Shown here in pieces: positions 1 to 11,794 of a stretch of DNA of 19,446 nucleotides. The stretch covers positions 1 to 19,446 of the forward strand of contig JALCCG010000360.1 of assembly GCA_023212695.1 (NCBI GenBank), written 5' to 3'. The notes below the pieces were generated by a model. That model saw only the letters and a program-made list of their open reading frames with translations. It was not told the origin of the DNA and searched no databases. This DNA is from Sporisorium sorghi (taxonomy: Eukaryota; Basidiomycota; Ustilaginomycetes; Ustilaginales; Ustilaginaceae). Position 1 is the stretch's first letter, and each line of letters starts with the position of its first letter. A program made the translations under genes and the position numbers.

Positions 1-76
<76 letters not shown>
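1..76. repeat. (TAA)n microsatellite
   Basis: An uninterrupted run of about 25 TAA units fills the first 76 bases and may extend beyond the left edge of the window. It contains no gene. Repeats of this kind are expected to vary in length between strains. Confidence 0.98.
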
Positions 77-1141
77 CCAAGTTGGGACACGCACAGAGGA
101 GCGAGAACAGCGTCTGTACCTGACGTGCTCCTAAGCGAAGTCGTTGCTCGGCTCGCTCGCATCGCTGTGACTGCGCCTCGGCTGCAAACACGAAAAGACG
201 CAAGAGGGTTTATTTAGCATGGCCTCACCTTCACTCATCATCATCACCATCGGCATTACAGTCCGAGTTGGCTCTTTTCGTCGTCTTTGGTCCCGGCGGA
301 CTGTTTGCAATCCGTGACTTGACAGCGATGCCGATCTGTGTCTGATCCTGCTGAGGCCATTCGAGGGCGAAAGGAACAATAGAGAGAGAAGACTGAGAGA
401 GAGCTTGCAAAAACGGCGACTTGTGAAGCACCGATGCTCGGATCTCAAGCTTTTGCAGGCGCGTCGGCAGAGGAATTTGCAGCTGAACCGACGCTTTTCC
501 TCCTCTTTTCCTTTCCATCATCCTCGCCATCATCATCCATTGCGTCCGCTGCTGTTGCTGCCGCCGCCGCCGCCGTCGCCGCCCCTCCTCCGCCGCCGCC
601 TCCCTCAGAGCTTGTGGTACGTATTTTTCGACTCGACACGCTTGGCTTTGGTTTACGACCGCTGTGCTTCGACATCCGAATCGGCTCTGCTTGGATAGCC
701 TTTAGGACTGCATCCATTCCCAACTTTGTTCACATCCTAAAGCCCGTCTGGAAGCATCGTCGTTAGTGCCAAGCCGTGCTTCGAGCTTCGGCACGCTATC
801 GTCGATGGCGTATACACCCTCAAACTTTCTGTGCCTCGACGTTGGATGCCAGGCCTCGGCGATAAGCATCATCGCGAGCGTGGTATGGCCCGGATCATCG
901 ACATCATGGTTATAGCCGGTCCACAGACATACATTCTCTGCGACTTTCAGTATCTCGAATCGCAACTCTTTGCGCTATCAGCAGACCGAATCTATCCACC
1001 ATCGCTAGATCGGCGTCGAAATGAAGCTGCGACATTTGCCGAGCGGGATCATGGAGCGCTCCGAGACGTAGCCCATACACGCCACGTGCGGGTCACGCTT
1101 TGTGGAGATGCTTTTCGGTCTGGCTTGGCGATAGCCGTCCC
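77..1141. other. Region with no supported gene
   Basis: I find no recognisable gene here. Open frames exist on both strands but are short and overlapping, and none shows a known domain. The most protein-like is on the minus strand at 702-965, with no in-frame ATG at its left-hand listed start. Around 540-605 the plus strand is a CCG/GCT-rich low-complexity tract that reads as polyAla/polyPro in one direction and polyGly/polyAla in the other. The region could hold a small intron-containing gene, a distal promoter, or the 3' part of a gene lying to the left; I cannot tell which. Confidence 0.5.
1083..1088. promoter_or_regulatory. Palindromic E-box CACGTG
   Basis: A perfect CACGTG lies about 640 bases upstream of the bHLH start codon. 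Proteins with the His-Glu-Arg basic-region pattern seen in that bHLH protein bind CACGTG, so autoregulation is possible. The site match is seen directly; its use is inference. Confidence 0.35.
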
Positions 1142-1147
1142 ATGATG

Positions 1148-1723
1148 GCATCGCCATTCTAGCCTTCAGCTCGTCCTTCTGCTCGAGACGCTTTCTCTAC
1201 ATCCACACTAGCCGTTTTCTCCTCTTGACAAGCCAAGCGTGTTCGGGGAGCTCCTCTGCAAGTCATCTTGCAAGCTCGTCTGCTGACACTCATCATCCTT
1301 GCCCCCTCTTTTGTCCATCATTCTCCCACCCCAACAGCCTAGTCCGCTTGAGTTTTACTCGCGAAACAGCCTGCTCGCTTCACACCACCTCCCGCCTTCA
1401 CCGCCTTTCATCCCGCCCTTAGCTTCGCCTGACTTGTCGACATCATTCTCTGATTTTGATCGTTGTCGTTCGAAGCATCTCCTCATCACTACGCCCTCGT
1501 CATCGCCATCCCTCTTCTCCGCCCAGAACAGTCAAGATAACCACCGCGCGCCTCTGGTCGCTGCACTTGGTATCCCGCTGTTGTCATCAACCATCACCTT
1601 CGACCTTCCGCCTTCCTCCACGCACAGTTAGCGATCGGCTGCCCTTGCGCCTCCTGTCTTGCGGTCTCCCCTTTCATCATCAACCAAACCTCTTCCTCTT
1701 CATCTCCAATCGCATCGTTCAAC
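1148..1723 (+). promoter_or_regulatory. ATG-free pyrimidine-rich leader/promoter of the bHLH gene
   Basis: The 576 bases before the bHLH start contain no ATG on the plus strand and are strongly C/T-rich, with many TCATC, CTTC and CCTC words. This is the usual look of promoter and 5' leader DNA in smut fungi. The last upstream ATGs (1142 and 1145) open a frame of only six codons. The transcription start is not visible, but a long leader could be scanned through without meeting an upstream start codon. Confidence 0.5.
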
Positions 1724-2905
1724 ATGCAGCCCATCAACGCAGCCGAGGCCAATGGCCAACCTCCTAGCCAACCCGTCTTCCAGCGTCCTGCCGGAAGCGG
1801 TGGAGGCAACAAGAAGGGCACGAGCGCAGAGCGCAGGGCCACTCACAACGCCATCGAGCGAGCGCGTCGAGAGTCTCTTAACGGCCGTTTCCTTCAGCTC
1901 GCCGCATCGTTGCCCGCCATCTCGGACGTGCGTCGACCCTCCAAGTCGCTCATCGTCAACAAGTCGCTCGACTTTGTCGCCGACGCCATGACGCGAGAGT
2001 CGATCTACCGTCTCAAGATCGACAACATGCGACAGGAAAACATGCAGCTGCGTCAACAGCTCAACAAGTTCCTTGCGCAGGCCGGCCTCGAGACACTTCC
2101 TCAGCCTCCCGTCGACGAGTTGCCCGTCCCTCTCGCTGAGATGGGCAACAGGAAGCGCCAGGCTGGCATGGGTGCTTCGGGCCAACTCGTCGACGTGTAC
2201 GACCTCGACGACGACGACGGACCTTCTGCCAACGGCAGTGAGGGCGAGGGCGGCAAGAACAGTCCCACATCGTCTTGCTCGGCTGCCTCGAGCATGCGCG
2301 GCTCTCTCTCCAGCTCGCTGCCGAGCGGCGTCGCTGGCTTCACCCCGATTTCGCGAACCGGGGTCTACGGACAGCCGCCTAGCTTCCTGTCTCTGCCCGC
2401 CAACCCGGTTGCCGCCAACAGCACTTCTCCCGGCGCGTTGTCTGGCTCCGGAGACGTCGGTCCCACAGACCGCAACGGCAGTTTCGACGACGCTGCCGGA
2501 AACTGGGTGCAGCCTGGCGGCACTTTGGAAGGCCAGGGTGCTGCCCCCAACCAGCAGCTGACCTACGCCGGTCTTGCGTTTTCGTCGCCCAGCAACACTC
2601 ACGGCCTGGTCTCACCTCCTGGTGCCGATGTCGCTGGCAGCCAACAACTGGGCGCCTCCAACGTCCCACTCGGCCTGAACAATGTCCCGACCGTTCTTGG
2701 ACAGGGCGGACATGCTCAGATGTTCTCGATGAACGCCAGCAACTATGCGCACATTCGCAATGCGCAACAGCAACAGCTCCAACTCCAGCTGCAATTCCAG
2801 CAACAGCAACAGCAACAGCAGTACGCCAATGCTGTTGCCTTGAACCCGTCGCATTTTTTTGATCCAGCGCCGCTGCAGTCCGCTAGCTTCTTGACTGCAG
2901 TGTGA
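1724..2905 (+). CDS. bHLH transcription factor, Max-like basic region, polyQ C-terminus
   Basis: A 393-residue, intronless nuclear DNA-binding protein. The bHLH domain spans about residues 36-90. Its basic region carries His41, Glu45 and Arg49 in the order HNAIERARR, the class B pattern of Max-type proteins that recognise CACGTG. Helix 2 contains the typical KSLIVNKSLDFV segment. It runs into a probable coiled coil (about 92-125, with YRLKIDNMRQEN and QLRQQLNKFL), as expected of a leucine-zipper-extended dimeriser. The rest looks disordered: an acidic patch (161-165), Ser/Pro/Gly-rich stretches, and a Gln-rich tail (348-366) that may be an activation domain. The start ATG is the first after a 576-base ATG-free leader. 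The family assignment is secure, but the specific orthologue and target genes are not, so no symbol is given. Confidence 0.9.
   Translation: MQPINAAEANGQPPSQPVFQRPAGSGGGNKKGTSAERRATHNAIERARRESLNGRFLQLAASLPAISDVRRPSKSLIVNKSLDFVADAMTRESIYRLKIDNMRQENMQLRQQLNKFLAQAGLETLPQPPVDELPVPLAEMGNRKRQAGMGASGQLVDVYDLDDDDGPSANGSEGEGGKNSPTSSCSAASSMRGSLSSSLPSGVAGFTPISRTGVYGQPPSFLSLPANPVAANSTSPGALSGSGDVGPTDRNGSFDDAAGNWVQPGGTLEGQGAAPNQQLTYAGLAFSSPSNTHGLVSPPGADVAGSQQLGASNVPLGLNNVPTVLGQGGHAQMFSMNASNYAHIRNAQQQQLQLQLQFQQQQQQQQYANAVALNPSHFFDPAPLQSASFLTAV
2765..2821 (+). repeat. CAG/CAA repeat encoding a Gln/Leu-rich tract
   Basis: This stretch encodes residues 348-366 of the bHLH protein: four Gln, then alternating Leu-Gln, then Phe, then eight Gln. 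CAA and CAG codons alternate, which interrupts a pure repeat and should limit slippage. Length differences between strains would alter the tail of the factor. Confidence 0.9.
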
Positions 2906-3488
2906 GCGCACACTTGATCGACGGGCTTCTCTTTCTCGAAGCAGACATCGTGGCACCCACATCTTTGCTCGACTCTGCCCTCGTCCAGGCGGCAGTGATG
3001 GATAGATGTGCTCGGTGTCTCTAAAGAGTGGATGACGCCCCGCACCTCAGAGTTAGCATGCTGCGGGGCCATCAGAGGCTCGGTTGACCCCATCGAGGTC
3101 AGCCAAATCCTTTTTTTTTTTTTTTTTGTCTGCAAAGCAGTCTCAGGACAGACTGCTCATCATCTTCTTTCTCCATACTTTCTCTTTGCAACCCTTCGAC
3201 TAGCTCGATCTTGTGACCGATTCAGAGTGGCTCTTGTTTTGGCTCTTCCACCCTCGTTTCCACATCTCTCGTTGTTGTTTTCATGTACTTTTGTCGACGT
3301 TATCGTTTCTTTTACGCTCCTCGTTCCAACTCAGTCAAAGACCCTACATCGTCTGGAGTGACCACAGGCATGCGGTGATGTGAAGCTTCCAAGGATGTCA
3401 AGCCAAGGCTGACACTGATTGAGCAAGCCGAGCTGTCAAGCGAAGAAAAAAAATGGGCGGCAGCACACTGCGAAGTGAGTTCAAAAGT
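2906..3488. other. bHLH 3' region and spacer
   Basis: This is the downstream flank of the bHLH gene. It has a 17-base T run at 3111-3127 and a shorter A run near 3445-3452. I see no AATAAA close to the stop codon and no gene. Plus-strand DNA after the T run is C/T-rich and may already belong to the upstream region of ARG5,6. Confidence 0.5.
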
Positions 3489-3956
3489 CGAGTCACTTGG
3501 CTGTCACATTTGAAAAGTCGATACAGTGTGGAGACATGGATGAATACAAATTTGATTCAAGTCAAAATCGTCCAAAATTCAAGGTGATGCAGCGAAAGCG
3601 AGAGAGAGATTGGAGCCGTCAAACTGATAAGGTCAAGTCACAGTTGGACCGTCGCTGTGCCATTGGCTCGCTCGCTGTGTCTCAGTCAGAGCTGCTTTCT
3701 GCTCTTCGCTTGGTCGCTAGGGTGAAGGGAAGGGAACAAGGGTTGCTGCTCCTGCCAGAAGGAATCAGGGTTTCTCTGAGTCAGTGAACGTTGCGAACGC
3801 TCGCTTCTAGTGAGTCGTGATTGGCTTGGACCATGCGCCGTTTTGATTGTGAAGATCAGAATCACCGAATCAGTCGGAGCGAGTGAGTCAAAGTCAAAAT
3901 CGGTCAGTGCACACGATTATCTCTTTTTCGAGTTAGTTACTTGGCACTCTTGACTC
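3489..3956 (+). promoter_or_regulatory. Cluster of Gcn4/Cpc1-type sites upstream of ARG5,6
   Basis: Two exact TGAGTCA sites (3777-3783 and 3884-3890) and three near matches (CGAGTCA 3489-3495, TGAGTCG 3811-3817, TGACTCT 3951-3957) lie 210-680 bases before the ARG5,6 start. TGA(C/G)TCA is the established binding site of the fungal bZIP factor Gcn4/Cpc1, which induces amino-acid biosynthesis genes on starvation. A 12-base direct repeat AAGTCAAAATCG also occurs here (3559-3570 and 3891-3902), function unknown. Binding is inferred from the sequence match and the gene's role. Confidence 0.6.
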
Positions 3957-4072
3957 TCTTTTCTGCTCACTGCAACCACCATCGACACCCTTGCTTCCGT
4001 CAACGCTTGGGGACTCTCTAACACCTCGTCCCTAGATCTTCCATTCCAACATTGAGCAAGAAAGGTGGCTAG

Positions 4073-7286
<3,214 letters not shown>

Positions 7287-7514
7287 CGGGCGAGCCTGCC
7301 TGCCGGGACCACGGCAGGACTGTACATCTTTCACCACCGGGGAAAACGGTGTCTAGCAATCGAATCAATGGCTGTTCTCATCGGAGAATGTGTGTGCGTC
7401 GCAGCTGTGTGGGTCAGTCGGTCAATGCTCGACCTCGAAGCTTTCGTTTCGGCTGTCCGTCTTGTCGCAACCAAAGACCTCTTGGCTTGTTGTCGAGGTG
7501 CGACGACGATCCTT

Positions 7515-7532
7515 GCTGCTGCTGCTGCTGCT
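7515..7532. repeat. (GCT)6 trinucleotide repeat
   Basis: Six GCT units, followed about 35 bases later by a shorter GCT run near 7564-7576. It is non-coding as far as I can see. Confidence 0.9.
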
Positions 7533-7588
7533 GGGCGATGTGCGAGAGCTGTCTTGGTGCGTGGCTGCTGCTGCTGGCTGCTTCACAT

Positions 7589-7612
7589 GTGTGTATGTGT
7601 GTGTGTGCGTGT
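7589..7612. repeat. GT-rich microsatellite
   Basis: An imperfect (GT)n run interrupted by TATGT and GCGT. It lies in the convergent intergenic region and has no apparent coding role. Confidence 0.85.
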
Positions 7613-8745
7613 ACAAGCGCTCTTTCCAGGCTCCAACGGGCGACATGCTTCCTGTTTGCAGCGTTCATGCTCCCGACGACGCCATGGCTCCTTCTTTCTT
7701 GCTTCAACATCGTCTTGCTCGTTTGCGTCCATCCTCGTCCAGGTTGACGTTAGACGCTCAGACTCCAAATCTTTCTTCACGCTGCTCCAGTAACAGTCCA
7801 TCTGAAGCAGTCTGGGTCGCTCACTCCGTCATTCGCTCCGTCCACCATTCGCTCTCTCCATCACTGACTCACTCACCTTTCAATCACTCCCTCTTCTCAA
7901 TCACCCCCTCTCTCATTTGCTCACACTGTCCACCACCCAGGCCCTCGAACAGACACATTCTCTCAAACACTCACTTTCCACAACGCATCAACGCCAACCA
8001 ACTTGCACAGAACGAACAACTTGAGATTTCAGCAGAAAAAAGCGGCAGAAGCGAGTGCAAAACTAAATACAGGGGCGATGAATGATCGAAGCCTCTTGTA
8101 CCCGCTCGCCTATACGAGACGAGCACGGCACGAACGGCGACGACGTACAAAAAGAAACGTGTGTGGCGAAATATGGTGAAGGAGGAGGAAGGGAAGTGGT
8201 GCTAGAAAGCAAGTAGTGTCCGTGTATGACTGATCGCAACACAGCGATCTGATCAAGAGGTCGAAGTGGCGGAGGAGGGAGAAGAAGGACGAGGAGAGTG
8301 TGTCCGTTAAGAAGGAGCTAACTAGAAGCGGATCAGCAACGAGAGGCGCAGCGTAGAACAAGACGAGAGCAGCACACGACGGCCCACAGCCGCGAGGCAC
8401 GTCGCAGCCACAGAGATAAAGACGGGTGGCACTCGGCCCAGAACGAGTCGAGCGCCTTTGTGTTTGTATGTGCCGAGAGCCGACGCAAAAACAACACTGC
8501 TCTTGAGCATCAGCACCAGCCGACCGTCGAAAGCCATCAGATTGTGCAAACACAAATCCGTGGCTGAGGTCAGGCTAGCGCTGTTGCAGCAAAGAGCAAA
8601 AAGTTTTGCTCCCTGTGACTCGAGTCCCGCATCTGAAGCAAATCAAGATGGGACAGAAATCACAGGAAGCCCGAAAAGCGAAAGAGACGGTATCAGATGG
8701 TATCATTGAGTCGGTAGCCCCAGTCTCGCGACGACGAAACGCCGC

Positions 8746-8768
8746 AAAAAAAAAAAAGGGGGGGGGGG
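8746..8768. repeat. A12-G11 homopolymer block
   Basis: Twelve A followed directly by eleven G on the plus strand. In the transcript of the minus-strand C2H2 gene it would read C11-U12, about 120 bases after the stop codon. It may be a 3'-UTR pyrimidine tract or simply slippage-prone DNA; sequencing error in the exact length is also possible. Confidence 0.9.
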
Positions 8769-8888
8769 CACCTGGGGTATCGCATGAGGTTTGACGAGGA
8801 TCCAGTACGTAGCAAGAGAACGAAGAGACTGTGGTAAGAAGGGCCGGCTTCTCGAGAAAAGAAGGAGGTTGAAAACCTTTTAGCGCAG

Positions 8889-10448
8889 CTACTCTTGCTT
8901 GATCTGGGCACTCGGGCCTGACGCGATCGAGATACCGCCTTGAGGAGCCGCAGTGAGCACCATGGGGTGAGCGAGCGCCACATTGTGGTGCGACGAGGAC
9001 AAGGGGTGGACCGAGGAGGCATCGTACGACTCTTCGCCGCCGACGACACCAGCAACGCCACCCATCGAGGTGTGGACGCGGGCGTGCTGGTTGAGGTTGT
9101 CGTGTCGGCTGAAGCGCTTGTTGCACGAAGGGTGGGGGCAGAGGAAGGGCTTCTCGTCGGTGTGGATGGAGCGAACATGACGCTTGAGGTGCTCGCTGCG
9201 CTTGAAACACTTGCCGCAGCCGGGAACCTTGCATGTGTAGACCTTGCCGCTCTTGCCGAGGTTGTTCATCTCCTCGGGCTTGTTGGGCACGCGACGACCG
9301 CGCGAACGCTTCGTGATGAGACCGGCGTACGGGTTGGCGAGGTGCGCAAAGTGGCTGTAGAGGCTCATGCCCTTGGGGAGCATGCCAACGCCGGGAGCCT
9401 GAGAGGGAATGTGCTGGATCTGAATCTGTCGCGAAGGGGGCGAGGCGAGCACCGATGGGATGGCGCCGGCCATGCCAAAGGCGGGGAAGGGAGACGAACT
9501 GCGCGCGCTGCTGGGCGACGAGGGGCAAGGCGAGCCGTGAGGGTGGAAGCAAGCAGCCGCATCAGGGGCGCTCTGCGAAAAGACCATGGGGTAGGCGCCG
9601 CCGTTGGGCATGAACGGGTTGACAGGGTAAGCGTGCATGGGCATAGGCATGGCGCCGACGTCAGCATTTCCGAAGATTCCGAGGCTCGACTCGCTGGTGC
9701 TGCACCTCATGTGACCGTGAGCGTGACCGCACTCGCTCGAAGTCTCGCTGAGACTGAGAGGCGAGATGGGCACCTGAGAAGCGACAAAGACCGGGGCAGA
9801 GATCTCGCTAGCGGGGAACGAGTCCGTGCTGGCCGAAGAAGGCAGCCTCTGTGCACAGTGGTCGGCGTCCTCGATGAACTCGTGGAAGCTAAAGTTGGAC
9901 TGAGAGTTGAAGTGGCTGGCGCGGATGGTAGCATCCTTGGCTGCTCCGTTGGGAGACTCGAAACCGATACGGTCGAAAGCGGTCTGGATGGTGGCAGAGA
10001 CATCGAAAGGGTTGAAGGAGGACTCGCTCCAGGCGCCAGCGCAAGCATCGTCAGTGGCGGGGGAGGCGGCGTTGCTCTGGTCGGCCTCGCTGTCGAAGCC
10101 GCTGTAGTCAAACTCGGAAGCGGTGGAGGCGGCGGAGCTGGCGACGGAAGGGGTGAGGGAGAGGCGCTGAGCGGCACGGGGACGTTGAGGAATGTCGGGA
10201 AAGATGGTAGCGTTGTCGAGGCCAAAGTCGTCCTTGAAGTCAAAGTCGGGCTTGAGGGTGGTGACGGTGTCGGCGCGCTTGCGCTGGACCTCGAGGAGGA
10301 AGGCAGGAGTCTCGAGGCTGTCGCCGAACGTGAGAGGGAGGGAGCTGGTCATGTCGATGGAAGGCGAGAAGCCAATGGGACCGCCAGAGGAGAGGGGCAG
10401 GTCGAAGAGCTGGGAGGCGGCGCTGGGGCTGAAGAGCTGGTCCTCCAT
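8889..10448 (-). CDS. C2H2 zinc-finger transcription factor, Msn2/Msn4/Seb1-like
   Basis: A 519-residue nuclear factor, intronless within the coding part. Two adjacent zinc fingers lie near the C-terminus: C406-X4-C411-X12-H424-X4-H429 and C437-X4-C442-X12-H455-X3-H459, linked by TDEKPF. Their recognition helices (KRSEHLKRH and SRHDNLNQH) match those of yeast Msn2/Msn4 at the DNA-contact positions, which predicts binding to stress elements (AGGGG/CCCCT). A basic patch, [10 protein letters not shown] (381-390), just before the fingers may be a nuclear localisation signal. The N-terminal 370 residues are Ser/Pro-rich with aromatic/acidic pieces such as [12 protein letters not shown] (68-79) that could activate transcription. 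The chosen ATG, in the strong context GCCATGG, is the first in frame; the frame is open further upstream only from a GTG. A stress-response role is inferred from the fingers, and the exact orthologue is uncertain. Confidence 0.9.
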   Translation of the reverse strand: MEDQLFSPSAASQLFDLPLSSGGPIGFSPSIDMTSSLPLTFGDSLETPAFLLEVQRKRADTVTTLKPDFDFKDDFGLDNATIFPDIPQRPRAAQRLSLTPSVASSAASTASEFDYSGFDSEADQSNAASPATDDACAGAWSESSFNPFDVSATIQTAFDRIGFESPNGAAKDATIRASHFNSQSNFSFHEFIEDADHCAQRLPSSASTDSFPASEISAPVFVASQVPISPLSLSETSSECGHAHGHMRCSTSESSLGIFGNADVGAMPMPMHAYPVNPFMPNGGAYPMVFSQSAPDAAACFHPHGSPCPSSPSSARSSSPFPAFGMAGAIPSVLASPPSRQIQIQHIPSQAPGVGMLPKGMSLYSHFAHLANPYAGLITKRSRGRRVPNKPEEMNNLGKSGKVYTCKVPGCGKCFKRSEHLKRHVRSIHTDEKPFLCPHPSCNKRFSRHDNLNQHARVHTSMGGVAGVVGGEESYDASSVHPLSSSHHNVALAHPMVLTAAPQGGISIASGPSAQIKQE

Positions 10449-10633
10449 GGCGATGATGGTGAAGAAGGATGGTACAAAGGGTGTTGTTCTACGTTGGCGA
10501 AGGTGTTGCTGAATGGAGGTGATCACAGAGATGGAAGAGCAGTGCTAGCTCGTCGTCGGAGGGTGTAGAGTATAGAGAAGAGATGGAGAGGATGGGAGGC
10601 AAAGAGAGAAAGAGACGGAAAGAAGAGAGATCG

Positions 10634-10656
10634 AGAGGGTCGTCGAAGAGGGTCGT
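10634..10656. repeat. Pair of AGAGGGTCGT repeats, 13 bases apart
   Basis: Two perfect copies of AGAGGGTCGT (10634-10643 and 10647-10656). They share the GGGTCGT core with two further pairs upstream. Confidence 0.85.
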
Positions 10657-10693
10657 GAAAAAATCGTAAAATGGTCTTCTTAGAAGAGCCACG

Positions 10694-10715
10694 GGTCGTT
10701 ACAAGGTCGTTACAA
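10694..10715. repeat. Perfect tandem duplication of GGTCGTTACAA
   Basis: Two adjacent identical 11-base units (10694-10704 and 10705-10715). The unit is about one turn of DNA helix. It overlaps the end of the 14-codon upstream ORF. Confidence 0.93.
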
Positions 10716-10967
10716 GAGGCAAGGTGCGCGTCCAAGCAGACATGCAGATGCAGATGCGTGTGCAGATGCTGGGTTGAGTGATAAGTAGCAATGCAAGGCA
10801 AGCGACAAGCGCGGCAGAGTAGCGCGCGGTCAAGACGAGAGTCCGTGCCGAGGATGCAGGTAGAGATGGGAGAAAGGCTGTCTTTCTGTAGAGTTGGAGT
10901 GGCGTGAGGTGGGATGTGATGTGTTTTCGAGTGGGTATGGAGGATGGCTTGTGGCTGGAGGCTTGCT

Positions 10968-10989
10968 GGGTCGTAAGAGGGTCGTTAAA
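10968..10989. repeat. Imperfect tandem GGGTCGTAAGA / GGGTCGTTAAA
   Basis: Two adjacent 11-base units (10968-10978 and 10979-10989) that differ at two positions and share GGGTCGT. Same core and same spacing as the pair at 10694. Confidence 0.88.
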
Positions 10990-11446
10990 CTGCAGCGTTG
11001 GAATGAAAAAGATGAACAAGGCACGCACACAAGGTGGAGGATGAAAGAGAGGGAGCGAGAGAGAGAGAGAGAGGATGCAAGTGTCAGCAAGTTGTGTGTG
11101 CATGTTGCTTGATCAAAGAGATGAAGGCAACACAAAAGTCGAGAGGCGCGAGATTTGTGACAACAAATAGTGATGCAGGCTAGTCGAACAACGGGCGCTT
11201 GTCGAGGATCCGAGTGCCTAGTTGTGGGCAATCGAGACGCCTTGTGGTAAGTTAGACCGAAGTCCACGGATCTCTGTGGCTTTCATCCACAATGGAAGCT
11301 GCAAAGAGCACCATGCGTATCGCATCCGCGTCGGTCGGGAGACACGGATCAACTCGAGAGGCTGGAGCTCAGGCCCATGGTGGCATGTAGCAATGGATTA
11401 AGCGCTGCACATCCAGGTGCGATGCAGCAGTGCATTGATGCGTTTG

Positions 11447-11551
11447 CTAGTCATTTGATCCGTCAAGCCCCATGTTCCCGATCCCGGTGCCATTGGGTGC
11501 GAGCGGTCCGAGCAACAAGAGTGTGACGCCAAGCAATGAAAGAGCGCGCAT
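11447..11551 (-). CDS. Possible 34-residue signal-peptide-like ORF (speculative)
   Basis: This ATG-initiated ORF starts MRALSLLGVTLLLLGPLAP, a textbook signal-peptide pattern of Arg, a Leu-rich core and a Pro/Ala end. It continues for about 15 polar, Gly/Asn-rich residues with an NGT sequon before TAG. There is no GT donor late in the ORF that would splice it onward, so it would have to be a micropeptide. No homologue is known to me. A chance ORF or an intronic sequence is more likely than a gene. Confidence 0.12.
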   Translation of the reverse strand: MRALSLLGVTLLLLGPLAPNGTGIGNMGLDGSND

Positions 11552-11770
11552 GATGGGTGTGGTTGTGATGCATCATCATCGTCGTCGTCGTTGTCTGGAG
11601 TGTATACTTACAAAGGTTCGTCAAAGCCTGTAAAAGGCGGGGTTTGAGCTGATCGTGATCTGAGGACGAGTGGACAGTGAAGATGGTGGTAGAGGAAACG
11701 AGGTCAGGACGACGACGACGAGCAGGAGGAGCATTGAAGGCGCAATCAAAGGCAGGCAGACAAGGCAGAG

Positions 11771-11794
11771 CAGCAGCAGCAGCAGCAGCAGCAG
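11771..11794. repeat. (CAG)8 trinucleotide repeat
   Basis: Eight CAG units on the plus strand. On the minus strand, in one frame, they give the polyalanine stretch inside the signal-peptide-like ORF starting at 11828. Confidence 0.93.

Larger units (their letters stand above)
7287..8888. other. Long intergenic region between convergent genes
   Basis: The 1.6 kb between the stop codons of ARG5,6 (+) and the C2H2 gene (-) should hold only two 3' regions. It contains a (GCT)6 run (7515-7532), a GT-rich microsatellite (7589-7612), and a C/T-rich plus strand at about 7780-8000. The plus strand then turns purine-rich at about 8160-8330. An A12G11 block lies at 8746-8768. The C/T-rich part resembles local promoter/leader DNA pointing right, but the first ATG after it (8078) opens only 33 codons. 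I recognise no protein or structured RNA here. Confidence 0.5.
10449..11103 (-). promoter_or_regulatory. Leader/promoter of the C2H2 gene with GGTCGT repeat pairs
   Basis: Read on the minus strand this is strongly C/T-rich, with a CT-dinucleotide run near 11049-11072, as in local fungal leaders. It is ATG-free for the 250 bases before the gene. Further out, an ATG at 10743 opens a 14-codon upstream ORF (stop 10699-10701). An in-frame ATG at 11103 would extend it to 134 codons of low-complexity sequence. Three pairs of a GGTCGT motif occur here and are listed separately. The transcription start is not visible. Confidence 0.5.

Noticed and set aside
1700..2602. 300-codon open frame antisense to the bHLH gene
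   Set aside because: Its Arg/Gly/Val-rich composition mirrors the sense codons, and no domain is seen.
7390..8085. 231-codon plus-strand frame after ARG5,6
   Set aside because: It reads through GCT and GT microsatellites and C/T-rich DNA, giving Leu, Val-Cys and Ser-His-Pro runs with no domain. It looks like non-coding sequence.
8940..10568. 542-codon open frame antisense to the C2H2 gene
   Set aside because: Same codon-bias effect. Its composition is Gly/Arg/Val/Glu low complexity with no recognisable motif, while the minus strand carries clear zinc fingers.
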